Assembly: GCA_018818165.1 (NCBI GenBank)
Contig: JAHISP010000029.1
Span: 1-64,000 of the forward strand
Direction of reading: 5' to 3'
DNA from: Bacteroidota bacterium
GTDB taxonomy: Bacteria > Bacteroidota > Ignavibacteria > Ignavibacteriales > Melioribacteraceae
DNA length: 64,000 bases
Part shown: positions 11,103-20,157 of the stretch, in pieces
Layout: each line of letters starts with the position of its first letter
How positions within the stretch are numbered: position 1 is the first letter of the stretch
The notes under the pieces: generated by a model
What the model saw: the letters and a program-made list of their open reading frames with translations, nothing else
What the model was told of the DNA's origin: nothing
Databases searched by the model: none
Made by a program: the position numbers and the translations under genes

Positions 11103-11199
11103 TGATATTTATCCACAAATTATTTGTACAAATTATTAGCCGAATTATTTAATTATTATTTTTATTCCATTCAGTAACACCGAAAATGCGTTGGATTAA

Positions 11200-11219
11200 C
11201 CCCACGATTTATCGTGGGG
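11200..11219. repeat. Left palindrome of the IS200/RAYT-like element
   Basis: CCCCACGATTTATCGTGGGG is a perfect 9-bp stem around TT. It stands beyond the 3' end of the transposase gene. Outer arms are identical to those of the right palindrome, while the inner bases differ, as expected for hairpins recognised by a Y1 transposase. Confidence 0.85.
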
Positions 11220-11243
11220 TAACACATATGTTTTATTAGGGCT

Positions 11244-11675
11244 TTAGCCATGATTATTAAAACCGTACTTTGTTATAAAATTTTCGTACTCATCTTTGAA
11301 TGTCATCTTTTTATGATGCTCTTCCTGGTTTTTGATATAGTTCCTTACTTTATTAATCATTGATTCACTAATAGATACTGCAAAGTACTCATCCGCCCAT
11401 ACTAATTTGGGCTTTAACAAGGAGTTCTTATTTGCCCAAAATGCAGCTTCTCCTTTTATCAGTTGAATAACTTTCGCTATTGTCATATCTGCATTTAACG
11501 CTAATAAGCAGTGTATGTGATCCAAATCTCCATTAATGAAATCAATATAAATCTGCTTTTCTTTTGCGTTCTCACGGATATGCTTGAAAAGTTGTTGTCT
11601 AATATCTTTAGTGAGAATGCGCTCATGATTCTTGGTGCACCAAACCGCATGTATCCATATTTTAACGTATGACAT
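11244..11675 (-). CDS. tnpA: IS200-like / REP-associated tyrosine (Y1) transposase
   Basis: A 143-residue HUH-type single-strand transposase. The HUH pair is H53 and H55 in DLDHIHCLL, and the nucleophilic tyrosine is Y113 in VRNYIKNQ, with Q117 four residues on as in IS200 and RAYT proteins. Length matches the family's usual 130-160 residues. A strong ribosome binding site, AGGAGG, lies five bases before the ATG. The gene appears intact. No TnpB is present, so the unit is IS200-like or a domesticated RAYT rather than IS605-like. Confidence 0.93.
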   Translation of the reverse strand: MSYVKIWIHAVWCTKNHERILTKDIRQQLFKHIRENAKEKQIYIDFINGDLDHIHCLLALNADMTIAKVIQLIKGEAAFWANKNSLLKPKLVWADEYFAVSISESMINKVRNYIKNQEEHHKKMTFKDEYENFITKYGFNNHG

Positions 11676-11694
11676 TATTCCTCCTGATAGGGGG

Positions 11695-11823
11695 CTAAAG
11701 CCCAGTTTTTTTCATAGCATTATATTCCCCACGCTGAAGCGTGGGGTTTATACAAAAAATGTCTTCTTGGTATCCACCAAAAAGTTGCGCTTCTTTATAA
11801 TGAATCATTTGAGTAATCTCCAT
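11695..11823 (-). other. 42-codon ORF with strong ribosome binding site, running into the element
   Basis: A minus-strand ORF starts at an ATG preceded by AAAGGAGATGCATT and encodes MEITQMIHYKEAQLFGG and onward, ending TGL just upstream of tnpA. Its second half reads through the right palindrome of the element, so at least the C-terminal part is an accident of the insertion or adapted to it. The leader contains a CACAGAGACACACAGAG stretch. It may be the 5' end of a gene cut by the element or a leader peptide. I do not recognise it. Confidence 0.3.
11727..11746. repeat. Right palindrome of the IS200/RAYT-like element
   Basis: CCCCACGCTGAAGCGTGGGG is a perfect 8-bp stem with a TGAA loop, lying upstream of the transposase start. 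It has the same length and outer arms as the left palindrome. No further copy was noticed elsewhere in the window. Confidence 0.85.
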
Positions 11824-11887
11824 AATGCATCTCCTTTTTACTCTGTGTGTCTCTGTGACTTATTTGTGAAACTCCGTGTAATTATTT

Positions 11888-14209
11888 TTACAAAAGCTTT
11901 TTAATTACTTCTAGCAAATTACTTTGATCGAAACTACTTTTTACTATATATGCATTTGCACCAACATCTATTCCATGTTCACGGTCATCGCTGGATTCCA
12001 AAGCCGTAACCAGCACAACAGGAAGCTCACTTAGTCTTTTATCTTTTCTAATTTTTGCTGTTAGTTCAAAACCGTTCATCCTTGGCATATCAACATCGGA
12101 TACAATCAAATCGAATTCTCCTACTAAAGCTTTGGTATATGCATCAACACCATCCACAGCAGTTACAACATCATAGCCAGCAGTTTCAAGTATGTTCTTA
12201 ATTAATGTGCGTGCTGTAATTGAATCATCAATCACTAAAACTTTATAATATTTTATTTCAGGTTGTTTCACATTTTCTATTATTCTTGATGATGAAATAG
12301 AATTGACAGCTGATTTCATCAAATCGGAAATATTCAATACTGGTACTACTTTACCTGAACCGAGAACTGTTGTTCCGCTTATATTTCGCACACGTAGTAA
12401 TTGCCTGCCCAATTCTTTTACAAGGATTTGATGTTCATCAAATATTTCATCAACCTTAAAACAGATACGCTTATTACCTAGTGTAATAATTATTATTTGA
12501 ATGAAGTTTGAAGATGGTGTTGTATTTCCATTTTTGGAAGATAGAGCAAAATTATTGCTGTTTAATCCCAATACTTCACTAAGTTTAACAATCCCCATAA
12601 CTTCTTTATCTATCAAAATAGTTTCTCGGTTTTCAACCGTTTTAATTTCAGCACTATTAATCCTTAAAACTCGTTCTACATTAACTGTAGGTACAAAGAA
12701 AAAATGCTCGCCTGTTTTTACTAATACACCTCTAAACGTAGAAAGAGTGAGTGGCAAAAAAAGACGAAAAGTTGTACCTATGTTAGGCTGGCTTTCCACC
12801 GATACCTTTCCACCAAGTTTTTCTACTTTTTCACGAACAATAGCTAAACCGAGCCCTCGTCCCGAAATATCTGTTATAATTGGGCTTGTAGTAATTCCGG
12901 ATTTATATATTAGTTCGTACGATTCCTGCGTGGTTAGATTTTCAATATTATCCTTTGAAATTACACCAGTTTTTACAGCCAAAGAAATTATTTTATCAAT
13001 ATTTATACCTGCGCCATCATCGGAAATACTAATTTCTAAGTTACGTCCATCTAATACTGTAAATATGAGCGAGATAGTTCCATGTGCCGGTTTATTTATT
13101 TTAAGTCTCTCTTCAGGCTTATTAATTCCATGGTCAATACAATTTCTAACGAGATGTATTAACGGATCTTTTAATTCTTCCAAAATCCGCTTGTCAACTT
13201 CAATTTCTTTCCCGTGAATAATCAACTCAACTTCTTTACCTTGGCTGCGTGCAATATCACGAACCAGTCTTGGAAAAACTTCAATAATAGTAGATATAGG
13301 AAGCATCAAAACATTTTTCATCGATTCCAATTGATCATCAATCATCCGTCCTAGCGAACGTGCATCATTTTCTATTGAACGCTTAAGAATAAATATATTT
13401 TTTTCTGTTTCTTCCAGTTTCTCATTTGTCCAATTAATTATTTCTTTTAGCTGAAGAGTGCTGTTAATTGAGTGTCGGTTTTCCAATTTTCTTAATTCCG
13501 CCTTCCACGACCCAACAAAATCATAAATGTTTTTTAGTTCAACTGTTCTTTGAACAGCCGCAATTTTGGATTGAATCATCTGCTCAGCTTGTAAGAAAAG
13601 CGGATCCAATTTTGCTGTTTGTATTCTAACCGTATCCATTTGCGGTAATAATTCTTTTACTGTATTATCGTGAGCAGATTCATTATGGGAAGATAGAGAA
13701 GCTTCTGCCTCCACACGACTTGATATTGTTTCCTCAACAGCAGGTTCAACTGTTTTAAATGTTTTCTTTAATGATTCAGTTTGCTTTTCGTGTATTTTTA
13801 TTACTTGTTCTTCCATCGTTATAGATTGTAATTGCTTAATCAAATCCATATTATCGTTCTTATTTTTTGTTGCTGTGCCTGAAACCATTTTCGAAATAGT
13901 ATCAATAGCTTTATGAAGAATGTCAAAATGTTCGGCAGTAAAGGATATTAGTTCATTTTTTAACTTAGAGAATATGCTTTCCAATACTTGGCAAATCGAT
14001 TCAATGTCATTTCTGCTTACTGAACGCGCAGCTCCTTTTAAACTATGTGCTTCACGAAAAATTGTTTCAATCAATTTAAACGAATTTTTGTCTTTCGGAT
14101 TCTTTTCCAGTTCAATTAAACCGGAAGAAAGAATGTTGATATGTTCTTCAGCTTCAACTTTAAAAGTTGCTTGCAGCTGTTTTAAAAACGCTTCTTCTTT
14201 CTTATCCAT
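11888..14209 (-). CDS. cheA: CheA-like chemosensory kinase with C-terminal receiver
   Basis: A 773-residue hybrid CheA. The N-terminal HPt has H55 in EAHSLKGAARS. A long linker without a recognisable CheY-binding P2 domain leads to the ATPase domain with LVRNCIDHGI (about 355), ISDDGAGI and GRGLGLAIV (about 450). A CheW-like regulatory domain spans roughly 485-625, and a receiver with acceptor D705 in SDVDMPRMNG ends the protein. This layout is shared with WspE and FrzE-type kinases of non-flagellar chemosensory systems. It should couple through the two CheW proteins to the chemoreceptor upstream and phosphorylate CheB and possibly the receiver-bearing kinases downstream. Confidence 0.95.
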   Translation of the reverse strand: MDKKEEAFLKQLQATFKVEAEEHINILSSGLIELEKNPKDKNSFKLIETIFREAHSLKGAARSVSRNDIESICQVLESIFSKLKNELISFTAEHFDILHKAIDTISKMVSGTATKNKNDNMDLIKQLQSITMEEQVIKIHEKQTESLKKTFKTVEPAVEETISSRVEAEASLSSHNESAHDNTVKELLPQMDTVRIQTAKLDPLFLQAEQMIQSKIAAVQRTVELKNIYDFVGSWKAELRKLENRHSINSTLQLKEIINWTNEKLEETEKNIFILKRSIENDARSLGRMIDDQLESMKNVLMLPISTIIEVFPRLVRDIARSQGKEVELIIHGKEIEVDKRILEELKDPLIHLVRNCIDHGINKPEERLKINKPAHGTISLIFTVLDGRNLEISISDDGAGINIDKIISLAVKTGVISKDNIENLTTQESYELIYKSGITTSPIITDISGRGLGLAIVREKVEKLGGKVSVESQPNIGTTFRLFLPLTLSTFRGVLVKTGEHFFFVPTVNVERVLRINSAEIKTVENRETILIDKEVMGIVKLSEVLGLNSNNFALSSKNGNTTPSSNFIQIIIITLGNKRICFKVDEIFDEHQILVKELGRQLLRVRNISGTTVLGSGKVVPVLNISDLMKSAVNSISSSRIIENVKQPEIKYYKVLVIDDSITARTLIKNILETAGYDVVTAVDGVDAYTKALVGEFDLIVSDVDMPRMNGFELTAKIRKDKRLSELPVVLVTALESSDDREHGIDVGANAYIVKSSFDQSNLLEVIKKLL

Positions 14210-14318
14210 TCCATTAATCCTTTCTTGTTAAGTTCGTTTAAGATTTCGGTCTATAGACTATTGTTATAACCTAAACTAGACTGAAGCCCAATTGCCCAAC
14301 AGTCTAGTTTATATCTGC

Positions 14319-16067
14319 CTATATTTTATATTGCTCCACAAGTTCTTTCAATTTATGACCTAATTCATTTAAACCCTTTGCAGCCTTTTCAGCTTGCAGC
14401 ATACTAGCCGCATTCTCAGTTCCTGCTTGATTAATATTTTTCATTGCCAATCCTATCTGATCCATTCCCACTACTTGCTGCTGGCTAGATGCTACTATCT
14501 GTGATGCCGCTTCCATCGCTTTACCGCTGCTTTCCGCTAACTCCATTATTGCTTTGCCTGCCTGAGTAGATTGTTTGACTCCATTTTCAACAGCCTTGCT
14601 TGTCTGCTCTGTTGCCATTACTGCGGCACTTGTAGCTTTTTGAACATCAGTTAAAATATTTCGCACTTGTATTGTTGCTTGCTTTGATTGTTCCGCAAGA
14701 CTTTTTATTTCTTGAGCTACAACTGCAAATCCTTTTCCTTGTTCTCCTGCTTTTGCTGCCTCTATTGATGCATTTACTGCTAGTAAATTAGACTGATCGG
14801 CTACATCTGTTACCGATGCAATTATACCCCCAATTTGCTGGCTCTGCTCGCTTAAGCGGATAATTGTATTTGCTACGGCTTCCATTTGATTTTGAATTTC
14901 ATGCATTCCACTTACTGTTTCTTCAACTGCTTTCTGACCTGTTTGTGTTACTTGTGAAACTTGTTGAGCGTTCTCTGAAACACGACTAGCTTTTTGATTT
15001 GATAGCTGTGCTGCCTGGCGGACTTCTTCTACTGTTGTAGTTGTTTCCGTAATTGCAGTTGCTGTTTCAGCAGAACCTGATGCAACTTGAGTGGTTGCAG
15101 CTAAAATTTCGCTGGCTGATGAACCTAATAAGTTAACTCCTTCAAGAATATCTTTTGTCATACGGCGGAGATTGTTTAACATCTGAGAAAATGCATTCCC
15201 TAAAAGGTCTTTTTCTGATTGTGGAACAACAGATATTGTAAGATTTCCTGCAGCAATTTGTTGAGCGGCAGTTGCCATTTGTTTAAGTATATCTACCATC
15301 CTGCTAAAAGTAAGCAAAAGTATTCCTACTTCATCTTGTCTTTCAACCATTGAAAATTCAACATTCAAATCACCTTTACCAATACGGGCAGCAATTTTAG
15401 TAATTTCAGTTAGCGGTTGGGCAATTGTTCTATTCATAATTATCACAATTATTATACTGAAAAAAAGCGCAGCTATTCCAAAAACTACAAATATAAGTAT
15501 TGCCGTGTTTGCACTCTGCAGATCAAGAGTGAGTTGTGCCTCTGCATCCTTTTCAGCATTATCTCCCATTTCAGTTGAAATAGCACGAATCTTTTCAAAT
15601 CGATTTTTCTGAATATTTGTAGCAACTTTTTGAGCTTCTTCCAATTTCCCCTTTTGGATTAAAGAAATCTCCTCACTTCTTGTTTGGCGGTACGCTTCAA
15701 TTTCACTTTTCAATTCTGTAAGACGGTTTTGAAATTGTTGCTCCGTTTTAAGTTTGGCTAACTTTTCAATGATATCAGCAATATCTTTACCTTTATCAGT
15801 AATAATATTTTCTATTGCAGCTTGTTCGGTTTTGTCTTTTGTTAACATCATATCAAGAATAGCGGCTCTGTTGAAATTTTGATGAGATCTTAATTGACGT
15901 AGTTCAAGGGCTATTTTGGAATGAACATCAAATAAATATTTTTCGGATTGAGTAATATTTTGTAAACTCTGGTAAGCAATAACTATAATTACTAACAGCA
16001 TAACCCAGATAAATCCAAAGCTAAATAATAGTTTAGCACGTGTAGAAAGATTTGTGAAATATTTCAT
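14319..16067 (-). CDS. Methyl-accepting chemotaxis protein (4-helix-bundle sensor, HAMP)
   Basis: A 582-residue membrane chemoreceptor. TM1 lies near residues 12-33 and TM2 near 187-210, enclosing a helical periplasmic sensor of about 150 residues of the 4HB_MCP type. A HAMP domain follows (about 211-265), then a long coiled signalling domain. The hairpin tip, about 420-460, includes DVADQSNLLAVNASIEAA and GEQGKGFAVVAQE, the region that binds CheA and CheW. No C-terminal CheR-docking pentapeptide is evident; the protein ends VEQYKI. It is the only receptor in the block and lies between cheW and cheA. Confidence 0.96.
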   Translation of the reverse strand: MKYFTNLSTRAKLLFSFGFIWVMLLVIIVIAYQSLQNITQSEKYLFDVHSKIALELRQLRSHQNFNRAAILDMMLTKDKTEQAAIENIITDKGKDIADIIEKLAKLKTEQQFQNRLTELKSEIEAYRQTRSEEISLIQKGKLEEAQKVATNIQKNRFEKIRAISTEMGDNAEKDAEAQLTLDLQSANTAILIFVVFGIAALFFSIIIVIIMNRTIAQPLTEITKIAARIGKGDLNVEFSMVERQDEVGILLLTFSRMVDILKQMATAAQQIAAGNLTISVVPQSEKDLLGNAFSQMLNNLRRMTKDILEGVNLLGSSASEILAATTQVASGSAETATAITETTTTVEEVRQAAQLSNQKASRVSENAQQVSQVTQTGQKAVEETVSGMHEIQNQMEAVANTIIRLSEQSQQIGGIIASVTDVADQSNLLAVNASIEAAKAGEQGKGFAVVAQEIKSLAEQSKQATIQVRNILTDVQKATSAAVMATEQTSKAVENGVKQSTQAGKAIMELAESSGKAMEAASQIVASSQQQVVGMDQIGLAMKNINQAGTENAASMLQAEKAAKGLNELGHKLKELVEQYKI

Positions 16068-16092
16068 TTTATTTCTCCTTTATTTAATATTT

Positions 16093-16725
16093 CTATATAT
16101 CCTGACGTATTATAATTTTTTCATCATTAAGAATTTTAGCCGCATCAAGTATTATAATATGACCACTTGTTACTCCTTTTAAATATTCAGCACCGGTTCC
16201 CGGCATACTTGTATAAGATGTTTGAATAGAATTTATGGAAATTGACCGTGTCCCTAGAATACTATCGGCAAGAATTCCAAATTCCATTTTTGCGTTATGA
16301 ATTACAATTATTTTATTTAATTCTCCTAATCCTTTTACAGGAAGATTTAAAAGCTTATTAATATCAACAATTGAAAGAATTTGTCCCCGTATATTTATTA
16401 TGCCAAGAACAAAATCGGGCAAACCAGGCAGCGGTGTAAAATTATTTAATAAGCAAACCTCACGGACAAATTCAGTTTCAAATGCGTAGGATTCAGTGCC
16501 TAAAAGAAATTCAATTATATTGATATTTTCTTGGTTAGAATCATACTCTGTCTTTTGTAATGATAAAGATTTTGCTCTTATTTTTAATATTTTATGTTTG
16601 TCTTCATGCGAAACTACATCATTCCCTGAAAGTGCTTCTTGCAAGTATGCCACTTTGCTTTTAATTTTATCCCAATCAATTTTTGTGTTTTGCGTCTGTT
16701 CGGCAATAGCTTGGTTGTTTTTCAT
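16093..16725 (-). CDS. cheW: CheW-like coupling protein (second copy)
   Basis: A 210-residue protein with a CheW domain from about residue 65 to 200, including EFLLGTESYAFETEFVREV, TPLPGLPDFVLGIINIRG and VDINKLL. The first 60 residues are an extra charged, probably helical, extension. CheW links receptor arrays to CheA. Its ATG overlaps the cheR stop by four bases (ATGA), so the pair is translationally coupled. Having two CheW genes flanking cheR is the arrangement of Wsp-type systems. Confidence 0.93.
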   Translation of the reverse strand: MKNNQAIAEQTQNTKIDWDKIKSKVAYLQEALSGNDVVSHEDKHKILKIRAKSLSLQKTEYDSNQENINIIEFLLGTESYAFETEFVREVCLLNNFTPLPGLPDFVLGIINIRGQILSIVDINKLLNLPVKGLGELNKIIVIHNAKMEFGILADSILGTRSISINSIQTSYTSMPGTGAEYLKGVTSGHIIILDAAKILNDEKIIIRQDI

Positions 16726-18194
16726 GATAATACTCTTTTCTGGTTTGATGCACTAATAATTTCTTTCAATCTTCCGGCTGTTAGTCCTTCAGATTCAAAA
16801 AGGATTTCATCCTGACTACATTTATTTAAAATTGTTAAAACATTTTCATTGCATTTATTTGTATTTTTGATATTACCAAGGCGCTGATAAATTTTTCCTA
16901 AAGAATAATGTGCAAGAACAAAGTTGGGGTCCAGATATATAGAACGTTTTAATGATTCAACAGCTTCATCCAACTTATTGTCCTCCTGAAGTATTGTTGC
17001 GTATAAATAATGTAATCCTGGTTCTAGTTTTTCCGAAGCAATTACTTTTTTACATAATTCTATTGCTTCTAAAAATTTTCCTTCGTTAGCAAAATTGCGG
17101 ATTAAAAGTATCTGCTCATCTAATGTTTGAGTATCTTTTTGTAGTTTATCAGTTACATTGGTGCAGTTTTCTTGTGAAACTGTTCTTAAGGTTTTTTCAT
17201 TAATTGGAGCTATCTTTTTGTTATTTTCTTCAGCGTTAAAAATTTCAATTGCTAATTTAGATGGCTCTGGTTTAGGTGCTGTTTTAATGAAGAACGGTTT
17301 AGGCTCCGATTCCATGATAGAAAATTTGAACCAGTCTTTAATATTTTTAGAAGTTTTCTGATATAATACCATATCTGGAATATTAACAGGTGTGAATTCT
17401 GAGAAATTTTGCAGCGATAGTTCACTTGCAGAAACAATAAGATAACCGCCCATTACCAAAGAATTAAATAAACTGTGTGCGACTTGCCTAAATCTATCTT
17501 GCGTGAAATACATAAGAACGTTCCGGCAATAAATTATATCCATTGCGTTTGTATCATTAAGCGATAAAGGATAAATATCTTCGGCTAAATTTAGATATTC
17601 AAATTTCACCATGCTTTTAATCTCTGGAATAATTTCAAATTTATTATTTGGCTTTTGAACAAAGTAATTTTGTTTTAACCATTCGGGTGTGTTGCGAAAA
17701 GACCATTGACCGTATATACCAATCTTTGCTTTGTGTAAAATGCGTGGACTAATATCTGTTGCCAAAATTGAAATATTCCAATTCTTAATATTTGGAATTA
17801 ATCTTTTTAATGCGATAGCTATGGAATACGGTTCTTCTCCTGTTGAACATCCTGCGCTCCAAATTCTTAATCTTCTTTCTCCATTTTGACGCTGTTGGAT
17901 CAATTCGGGAATAATTTTTTGTTCCAGTGCATCAAATGTTTGAGGTTCGCGCCAAAAATAAGTTTCGTTAATTGTAAGATTGGAAGCTAGTATTTCAACA
18001 TGCTCTTTTGTTAATGGTGAAGAAATAATATGTTGAATAAATATTTCGGCATCTTTATAACCAAATTCCTTTGAAGCAGAAATTATATTCCGTTCCAAAT
18101 CGTCCCAGCGTTCTTTTGGAAAATGAAGGGCGAGATTAGAAGAGATAAATTCGCTAAGTTGCATTAAAGTCTTTTCCGGTAGCGCATACATCAT
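16722..18194 (-). CDS. cheR: CheR methyltransferase with C-terminal TPR domain
   Basis: A 490-residue fusion. Residues 1-70 form the helical CheR N domain. The SAM-binding core has WSAGCSTGEEPYSIAI (about 110) and DIIYCRNVLMYF (about 220), which are CheR signatures. After a low-complexity linker, TPR-like helices occupy about 365-470. The enzyme methylates receptor glutamates with SAM; TPR-bearing CheR proteins such as WspC are typical of non-flagellar chemosensory systems. The gene overlaps both neighbouring cheW genes by four bases, marking a tightly packed operon. Confidence 0.95.
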   Translation of the reverse strand: MMYALPEKTLMQLSEFISSNLALHFPKERWDDLERNIISASKEFGYKDAEIFIQHIISSPLTKEHVEILASNLTINETYFWREPQTFDALEQKIIPELIQQRQNGERRLRIWSAGCSTGEEPYSIAIALKRLIPNIKNWNISILATDISPRILHKAKIGIYGQWSFRNTPEWLKQNYFVQKPNNKFEIIPEIKSMVKFEYLNLAEDIYPLSLNDTNAMDIIYCRNVLMYFTQDRFRQVAHSLFNSLVMGGYLIVSASELSLQNFSEFTPVNIPDMVLYQKTSKNIKDWFKFSIMESEPKPFFIKTAPKPEPSKLAIEIFNAEENNKKIAPINEKTLRTVSQENCTNVTDKLQKDTQTLDEQILLIRNFANEGKFLEAIELCKKVIASEKLEPGLHYLYATILQEDNKLDEAVESLKRSIYLDPNFVLAHYSLGKIYQRLGNIKNTNKCNENVLTILNKCSQDEILFESEGLTAGRLKEIISASNQKRVLS

Positions 18195-18670
18195 TCTTTA
18201 TCCCCGGAAAGTGCTTTGTTTAGTTTTTTGTGTTCGTCAAGAGAAAGAAAATTTTCAAGATCATTAATTAAAACAATTACATTTTCAATTTTTGCTATTC
18301 CCGAAAGATATTCTGTATAAGGAAAAGTCACCCCCGCATCTACTATTTGATTACTATCAAGTTCAAAAACACCATCTACACTATCAACAATAATTACAAC
18401 AAGCCGTTTTGATGTCCGCGCAATTATAAATCGGTCATCTAAATTTATATCTCTTGATGGAAGCCTGAATCTATTCCGAATATCAACTACAGGAATTATC
18501 TCTCCATGAAAATTTATTACGCCAGAAACCACATCTGGGGCTTTCGGTAAAGGTATAATTTCTACAGAACGGATAACTCGTTCAATTTCAGATAAATACA
18601 GAGCGTAGTGTGGCTCATCGAGTGAGAATACTAAAATATTTCCATTGCCTTTATGTACTTTTTTTTTCAT
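18191..18670 (-). CDS. cheW: CheW-like coupling protein (first gene of the block)
   Basis: A 159-residue CheW domain protein with VFSLDEPHYALYLSEIERV, PLPKAPDVVSGVINFHG and IPVVDIRNRF. I chose the ATG at 18670 because GGAG stands five bases upstream and the CheW fold begins within 15 residues. An in-frame TTG 25 codons earlier has no ribosome binding site. It overlaps cheR by four bases. As the first gene of the minus-strand block, it is followed upstream only by a long gene-poor stretch that should hold the block's promoter. Confidence 0.92.
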   Translation of the reverse strand: MKKKVHKGNGNILVFSLDEPHYALYLSEIERVIRSVEIIPLPKAPDVVSGVINFHGEIIPVVDIRNRFRLPSRDINLDDRFIIARTSKRLVVIIVDSVDGVFELDSNQIVDAGVTFPYTEYLSGIAKIENVIVLINDLENFLSLDEHKKLNKALSGDKE

Positions 18671-19583
18671 AAAAACTCCAAAATATTTTCCTTCATTTCT
18701 ATTTTTACACTTTATTATAATATTTATATCTTGCATATTTTTCAAAGTGCCGAGATGAATCTAGTAATACAATGAACATAAACTAAACAAATTAAATTTA
18801 GCTTTAATCTGTAACCATTCTGTCGAGAAATCCAGAAAATTATACTATTTTGTTAATTTATTCTATTTAGACAAATTACTATTTTCGATAAAAAAAATCC
18901 ACTCCAACAAGATTGCAATTGTCATAGCAAGTTGTTTTTAGTTAAGCAATCTTTCAATTACAAGCAAATATCCAAAGAATGCTTAGCTTTTCTAGCAAAG
19001 ACAATCATGGAAATATTGGTTTTGGAGTGAAACATAAATAGTAAAGTATCTCCTAGTTTTTCTCAAAAATATTTTTGTAAAGCTTATTTGTTTTTTTAAT
19101 AATAATCAGAAATATGAATTAATAGATCTTTGAACAAGTAATTGGCTCAATTTTTACTAAATTCAATTAAATAACTCTATTTTTATTACCGATATCATGC
19201 AAAAAAAAAATTCACATTATATTAGCAACATAATATCTGAATACTATAAAAATAAAATTTGGAAAGGAATAGAAGATTACTATAATGTATTGCAACAAGA
19301 TGAATACTAAATAACTTATAGTAACTTCAGTTTATAACTTCCCAAAACCAATTTATATACTATATGTTTTACTTCTTCAATTTTACAATGTTTAGTGTAT
19401 GTTTTTCAATAACTTACCCTCTCTTTATTTGGAGGTTAGATAATGTAACAAAATAAATACTAAACAACAACTTTAAAAAAAAGGATGTAACATTACAAAT
19501 TAGGAATAACAAATTAACCCATTTCAAATACTGGGGTCAATTTTACAATATTTGTTTGATTTCAAAACTATACTTTATTCTTG
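18671..19583. other. Gene-poor AT-rich stretch, about 0.9 kb
   Basis: No gene of convincing length is seen on either strand. The part next to cheW should contain the promoter of the chemosensory block, but I could not pick a confident box. On the plus strand a 38-codon ORF at 19197-19310 encodes MQKKNSHYISNII and onward to LQQDEY after a run of ten A; it has no clear ribosome binding site and may be chance or a gene remnant. Confidence 0.6.
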
Positions 19584-19931
19584 TTAACCTGCTGGCCATG
19601 TCATTTGTCTTCCACCAAGAAGATGCATGTGCAAATGATAAACTTCCTGACCACCTTTTTCACCACAATTAATAACCAAGCGAAAACCATCTTCAGAAAT
19701 TCCTTCTTGTTTAGCAATTATATTTGCTGCATCAATCATTTCGCCTAAAAGTGGCCCATGTTCTTTTCCACTAAGCTCGCGAACTGTAGGAATTTCTATT
19801 TTTGGAATTATCAAAATATGAGTTGGGGCTTTAGGATTTATATCCCTAAATGCTAAAATTGAATCAGATTCAAAAACAATCTCGGCTGGAATTTCTTTGT
19901 TAATTATTTTCTTGAATATTGTGTCGGCCAT
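19584..19931 (-). CDS. HIT-family nucleotide hydrolase/transferase (HINT type)
   Basis: A 115-residue protein with the complete histidine triad VYHLHMHLLGGRQM near its C terminus, and the N-terminal pattern TIFKKIINKEIPAEIVFE typical of HINT/PKCI proteins. Members hydrolyse nucleoside phosphoramidates or adenylated substrates in the cytoplasm. Length is normal for the family. It is monocistronic between the gene-poor region and a divergent protease gene, so the physiological partner cannot be told from context. Confidence 0.95.
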   Translation of the reverse strand: MADTIFKKIINKEIPAEIVFESDSILAFRDINPKAPTHILIIPKIEIPTVRELSGKEHGPLLGEMIDAANIIAKQEGISEDGFRLVINCGEKGGQEVYHLHMHLLGGRQMTWPAG

Positions 19932-20157
19932 TTTTACTCCAATATGTTTAATAACAGCAAAAATAAGAAAAGTAGACTGAAAATGAATAAAATATTTACA
20001 GATTCTAATTATTAAAAATTTAATATGATATTATTTAATTGAGAACATTAAACAAAATATTATAAAAATATATTAAATAGCTTTCTATAAAATGGTTATC
20101 TTTAAATCCTCATTTTACACTTAATTACAAGCTAAAAACAATTTTAGGTATAAAAAA

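Larger units (their letters stand above)
11200..11746 (-). mobile_element. IS200/RAYT-like element with palindromic ends
   Basis: A unit of about 550 bp with a single Y1 transposase gene, bounded by two 20-nt palindromes that share the outer arms CCCCACG and CGTGGGG. Just inside lie oppositely oriented copies of GGGCTTTAGCC (11238-11248, with the complementary form at 11692-11702). Subterminal hairpins without long inverted repeats are typical of IS200-type and REP-associated elements. The exact ends are not determined; the palindromes are taken as approximate limits. The element lies in the intergenic space between cheA and cheB and does not break either gene. Confidence 0.8.

Noticed and set aside
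12501-13217. 238-codon plus-strand open frame
   Set aside because: It is antisense to the CheA kinase core. The minus-strand reading has clear HPt, ATPase, CheW and REC motifs, while this frame has none.
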